A stretch of DNA of 64,000 nucleotides from Dyadobacter sp. Leaf189 (GTDB taxonomy: Bacteria > Bacteroidota > Bacteroidia > Cytophagales > Spirosomataceae). Both the position numbers and the translations under genes were made by a program. The notes below the pieces were generated by a model. That model did no database searches and was not told the DNA's origin. It worked only from the letters and a program-made list of their open reading frames with translations. Below, piece by piece: positions 60,984 to 64,000 of this stretch (positions are counted from its first letter, which is position 1; each line of letters starts with the position of its first letter). Location of the stretch: the NCBI RefSeq assembly GCF_001424405.1, contig NZ_LMPS01000004.1, positions 554,537 through 618,536 of the forward strand. Direction: 5' to 3'.

Positions 60984-62513
60984 TTAGTCCATTACACTGT
61001 TATCAACCCGGTTATCAATGTAAACGGCGCCGATCACGAACGAAAGGGCCGCTATGCCGATCGGGTACCAGAGTCCTGAAAGCGGCGTCGAGCCACTGAA
61101 TGAAGCGACAAGCGTAGCAATAAACGGTACCAAACCGCCAAAAACGCCATTTCCGATATGGTAAGGCAGCGACATGGAAGTGTACCGGATCTGGGTAGGA
61201 AAAAGCTCCACAAGAAACGCGGCAATCGGGCCATAAACCATCGTAACAAGCAACACCTGAAAGAATACAAGCAGAATGACGATCACGTAAGCAGAGCCCG
61301 AAAGCGTCACATCCTTGATGGTAGACTCGGGAGTAACTACCTCCGGCTCGGCAGAAAGTGTAACCGTCTGCGCTTCTTTGAAGGTCATTCCATTGGTTAA
61401 GGTTTTGGTAACCGTGGTGGTCATTAAAGAGTCGGTTCCATTCGGCGCAAGGCTGCGCTCTTCCACGGGAGCCGAGGTACTTGCGAGACTGGTTTTCTCC
61501 ATTTCCCGCACATTGGTGGCATCAATAAAGTACTGATATATTGGTCGGTAACAAATTACTCCCAGCAGCATTCCAGTGAGCATAATCCATTTGCGGCCTA
61601 CTTTATCACTCCACGAACCAAAAAGCACAAAAAATGGCGTGGCAAAGAATATTGCCCAAAGCAGAATGTAGCGCGACTCGTTAAAGTCCAGCTTACAGGT
61701 ATTTTCAAGGAAAGACTGTGCATAAAACTGGCCGGTATACCAGACTACCCCCTGCCCCATCGTGGCACCGAACAATGCCAGCAGTACCATTTTGAAATTA
61801 GCTTTCTTTTGAAAACTCTCTTTCAATGGATTGGAGGACACTTTCCCCTCTGCCTTCAATTTGGTAAAAACAGGCGATTCATGCATTTTCATGCGGATGT
61901 AAATCGAAACGCCTACGAGCAGGATCGACACAAGGAAGGGAATGCGCCAGCCCCAGTCTGCAAATGCTTTCGCGCCGAGTAGGTTTTTCGTCAGAACGAT
62001 CACGCCGAGAGAAAGAAACAGACCGAGTGTGGCGGTGGTTTGTATCCAGCTTGTAAAAAAGCCTCTTCTGCCAACAGGCGCGTGTTCAGCAACATAAGTA
62101 GCTGCACCGCCGTATTCACCACCCAATGCAAGCCCCTGAACAAGTCTGAGAATCAGTACCAGAATAGGCGCTGCGTACCCAATGCTGGAATAGGATGGGA
62201 TCAGACCGATCAGGAAGGTAGACCCGCCCATTAAAACAAGCGTAAGCAAAAACGTGTATTTCCGTCCGATCAGGTCACCCAAACGGCCGAAAACCAATGC
62301 GCCGAAAGGTCGGACAATAAAGCCGGCAGCGAAAATGGCCAATGTGTTGATCAGCGCGGAAGCACCTGCATCACTGGGAAACAGCTGCTGCCCGATAATA
62401 ACTGCCAGGCTGCCGAAAATGTAGAAATCATACCATTCGATTAGTGTACCAAGTGAAGAAGCGGCAATTACCTGCGTAATGCTTTGTGTAACATTTGGGT
62501 TGTCGGAACGCAT
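60984..62513 (-). CDS. MFS transporter, metabolite:H+ symporter (MHS) family
   Basis: This 509-residue protein has 12 predicted membrane helices and the MHS/Sugar_tr signatures SLGTLIEWYDFYIFGS, RPFGALVFGRLGDLIGRKY, and LALGGEYGGAATYVAEHAP. An insertion of roughly 90 residues (~330-420) between late helices is longer than usual in this family. MHS proteins import carboxylates, betaine or similar solutes. It heads the operon with the small membrane protein and thiolase. Confidence 0.9.
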   Translation of the reverse strand: MRSDNPNVTQSITQVIAASSLGTLIEWYDFYIFGSLAVIIGQQLFPSDAGASALINTLAIFAAGFIVRPFGALVFGRLGDLIGRKYTFLLTLVLMGGSTFLIGLIPSYSSIGYAAPILVLILRLVQGLALGGEYGGAATYVAEHAPVGRRGFFTSWIQTTATLGLFLSLGVIVLTKNLLGAKAFADWGWRIPFLVSILLVGVSIYIRMKMHESPVFTKLKAEGKVSSNPLKESFQKKANFKMVLLALFGATMGQGVVWYTGQFYAQSFLENTCKLDFNESRYILLWAIFFATPFFVLFGSWSDKVGRKWIMLTGMLLGVICYRPIYQYFIDATNVREMEKTSLASTSAPVEERSLAPNGTDSLMTTTVTKTLTNGMTFKEAQTVTLSAEPEVVTPESTIKDVTLSGSAYVIVILLVFFQVLLVTMVYGPIAAFLVELFPTQIRYTSMSLPYHIGNGVFGGLVPFIATLVASFSGSTPLSGLWYPIGIAALSFVIGAVYIDNRVDNSVMD

Positions 62514-62591
62514 GGGTTTGGGAAAGGTGGAGAAAAAACAATTTTAGCTGAATAAGGCACAACCCCCTTTGCATTACTCATTACCCAAAAC

Positions 62592-62625
62592 AAAAGCCCT
62601 CAGGAGTTGGTCCAAAGGGCTTTCT
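62592..62625 (-). terminator. Intrinsic terminator
   Basis: On the minus strand, AAAGCCCT and AGGGCTTT arms (62623-62616 with 62600-62593) form a hairpin followed by a T-rich tail (TTTTGTTTT). It lies 22 nt after the acidic-protein gene. Confidence 0.8.
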
Positions 62626-62646
62626 GATTACATTGGTATGTTTATT

Positions 62647-62952
62647 CTAGAATTCGTCGTCTTCATCATCTTCATCCAGCGGGATAATCTCGTCCCCGTC
62701 TTCGATCACGACTTCCCGGTTTTCGATATCATCGTCAAATTCATCTGCAACGGTACCGTCTTCGTCAGTCAGATCTTCATCTTCGTCCACATCTACGTAT
62801 TCTTCGTCTTCATCCTCATTGCCAGCCAGATCAGGGTCTTCTGCCACGGGGCGTGACTGTTGTGTATTTTGTGGGTAATCCGGGAATACGGGCGCTTCCA
62901 ATATTGGTTTGCTGGTATCCAGAATAGCAGGTTCTCCTCTTTCGCGTATCAT
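62647..62952 (-). CDS. Very acidic small protein
   Basis: This 101-residue protein has an ordinary first third (IRERGEPAILDTSKPILEAPVFPDY) and then ~60 residues dominated by Asp and Glu, ending DEDDEDDEF. It has no signal peptide or membrane segment and is probably disordered. It has its own terminator, which argues that it is a real gene. Such proteins can bind cations or act as DNA mimics; no evidence decides. Confidence 0.7.
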   Translation of the reverse strand: MIRERGEPAILDTSKPILEAPVFPDYPQNTQQSRPVAEDPDLAGNEDEDEEYVDVDEDEDLTDEDGTVADEFDDDIENREVVIEDGDEIIPLDEDDEDDEF

Positions 62953-63162
62953 GATATTTGCAGTTTAAGGTTCGTTAATGTTTTGCCGGATTTCTTAAAT
63001 AATCATTCCAAAAAATTGAAAATGCCGACTAATGCAAATGAATCGATCCTGCGGCATGCGTCAGTAATCGTTTGGTAAAATGTAAAAACCTAATGAAATT
63101 ACCCCCCTTACCAAAAATAACCACACTACTTTTCGTCCATTCAAACTCCTAAACTTTTATCC

Positions 63163-63897
63163 ATGTTTCAAAAGATCCTTACTGCCTGCATCTTCCTGGC
63201 CTGCCTATACAGCCGGCAGCTGGCCTTTGCAGTACCAGATTCCACATTAATCATTAAAAAAACCACCGACTTTAAGGTAAACGGCGAAGGCACGGCCCGC
63301 AACTGGGATTCGGCAAAATGGTTTGAAATTACCGTTCAGAAAGGTCCCGGCCAGCGCGGCCCGGGCAAGCAGTTTCCTACGAAAGTCAAGATCATGTACT
63401 CTGAAAAAGGAATCTATTTCTTGTTCGACTGCACCGATCAGAAGCTGACAGCCACGATTATGGAAGATTACGGTATGCTGTTCAAAGAAGATGTGGTGGA
63501 GGTATTTCTGTGGCCGGACACCTCGGTACCCATTTATTTTGAATACGAACTTTCCCCGTTGAACTACGAGCTGCCTATCCTGATCCCGAACCTGAATGGA
63601 AAGGCGCAAGGCTGGAAACCCTGGATTTACAATGAGAGCAACCGCACCCAGCACGAAACCAGCGCACAGGGTGGACAAAAGAAAAGTATGGGCGCGGTGG
63701 AAGGCTGGAAGGCCGAGTTTTTCATTCCTTATGCGTTGATGAACCCCATTGTGCCTTCTATCCCCAAATCGGGTACTAAATGGCGGGGCAATTTCTACCG
63801 CATTGATTACGATTCGGAAACCGCCTATTATTCCTGGCAAAAAACCGGTGGCAGCTTTCACGAATTCAAGAAATTCGGCACGTTAATTTTTGAATAA
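63163..63897 (+). CDS. Exported CBM9-like domain protein
   Basis: This 244-residue protein has a signal peptide (ILTACIFLACLYSRQLAFA). One family-9-like carbohydrate-binding domain follows: KTTDFKVNGEG...NWDSAKWFEIT, a strand KVKIMYSEKGIYFLFDCTD, FKEDVVEVFLWPDTSVPIYFEYELSP, and WKAEFFIPYALM. These are the usual DUF1083/CBM9-like landmarks. Catalytic domains are absent. Another secreted-protein gene follows after 21 nt, so it is likely the first gene of an operon running beyond the window. Confidence 0.85.
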   Translation: MFQKILTACIFLACLYSRQLAFAVPDSTLIIKKTTDFKVNGEGTARNWDSAKWFEITVQKGPGQRGPGKQFPTKVKIMYSEKGIYFLFDCTDQKLTATIMEDYGMLFKEDVVEVFLWPDTSVPIYFEYELSPLNYELPILIPNLNGKAQGWKPWIYNESNRTQHETSAQGGQKKSMGAVEGWKAEFFIPYALMNPIVPSIPKSGTKWRGNFYRIDYDSETAYYSWQKTGGSFHEFKKFGTLIFE

Positions 63898-63918
63898 AAC
63901 CGAAACCAATTCAACCTG

Positions 63919-64000
63919 ATGAAATCAATAATTCTGACTATTTCCTGCCTGATCATCGCTATGTCCTCATTTGCACAATCCAAAAAAGAGATCCTGTACC
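63919..64000 (+). CDS. Exported protein, N-terminal fragment (continues beyond window)
   Basis: The frame opens with ATG at 63919 and reads MKSIILTISCLIIAMSSFAQ, a clear signal peptide, then SKKEILY at the window edge. Only 27 residues are visible, so the function cannot be told. It is probably co-transcribed with the CBM9-like gene. Confidence 0.7.
   Translation, partial: MKSIILTISCLIIAMSSFAQSKKEILY

Noticed and set aside
1..64000. tRNA, rRNA or CRISPR array
   Set aside because: Intergenic regions were read by eye and no cloverleaf, rRNA sequence or regularly spaced repeats were seen; a small ncRNA could still be missed.

Overview
The window looks like chromosomal DNA from a Gram-negative Bacteroidota, most likely a Cytophagales/Spirosomaceae member (Dyadobacter-like; the genus is inference). 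The support is: an Oar-like TonB-dependent receptor, a PorV-like type IX secretion (T9SS) outer-membrane protein together with a protein carrying a C-terminal T9SS sorting domain, many lipoproteins with a short lipobox, DUF2851 and DUF4394 family proteins, LytS/LytTR signalling, and TTTG/TAnnTTTG-type promoters with little Shine-Dalgarno sequence. No rRNA, tRNA, CRISPR array, transposase or phage gene was recognised.

Layout. 0-1.1 kb: two Tat-exported ferritin-like proteins. 1.4-9.5 kb: small secreted proteins, a large Oar-like receptor with a structured leader, a nested palindromic repeat, a nucleotide pyrophosphatase/phosphodiesterase and a membrane protein. 9.6-11.1 kb: a thioredoxin-fold lipoprotein gene apparently split by an in-frame TGA. 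11.2-15.2 kb: a luciferase-like oxidoreductase, a LytS/LytTR two-component pair and a degenerate AraC-like protein. 15.2-18.5 kb: a three-gene glycosyltransferase/flippase operon. 18.7-24.3 kb: an endonuclease/phosphatase-fold protein, a duplicated DUF4394 lipoprotein and a large c-type cytochrome. 24.5-26.6 kb: a purine permease next to an exported MTA/SAH nucleosidase. 26.6-29.3 kb: small proteins, a START-domain protein and a PorV-like protein. 29.6-31.6 kb: a histidine kinase whose membrane domain matches the plant ethylene receptor in all four copper/ethylene-site residues and their spacing, overlapping a response-regulator gene. 31.8-34 kb: a 2H phosphoesterase and two hypothetical proteins.

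34.4-41 kb reads as an accessory, more AT-rich stretch: a Crp-type regulator, an SGNH hydrolase, a T9SS-secreted SASA esterase and two tandem paralogous lipoproteins. 41-43.5 kb: a gamma-glutamyltransferase-like protein and a GNAT acetyltransferase. 43.7-46.5 kb: a 940-residue cytoplasmic fusion of a trypsin-like protease to a two-HKD phospholipase-D-like domain, the best candidate here for an uncharacterised effector system. 46.5-54.4 kb: housekeeping and stress genes (OsmC, MtgA, DUF2851, CCA-adding enzyme), a HigBA toxin-antitoxin pair, truncated hemoglobin, AMP nucleosidase, an HsdR-N nuclease-fold protein, and YceI with a MarR regulator. 54.5-64 kb: Maf pyrophosphatase, a GH13 enzyme, an SMP-30-like protein, GtrA, an operon of MHS transporter, small membrane protein and thiolase, a very acidic protein, a CBM9-like protein and the start of another secreted protein.

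Many starts were moved downstream from the longest ORF because that ORF began at GTG or TTG, while a downstream ATG immediately precedes a signal peptide or conserved domain. All functions are inferred from motifs read by eye; no database search was made.
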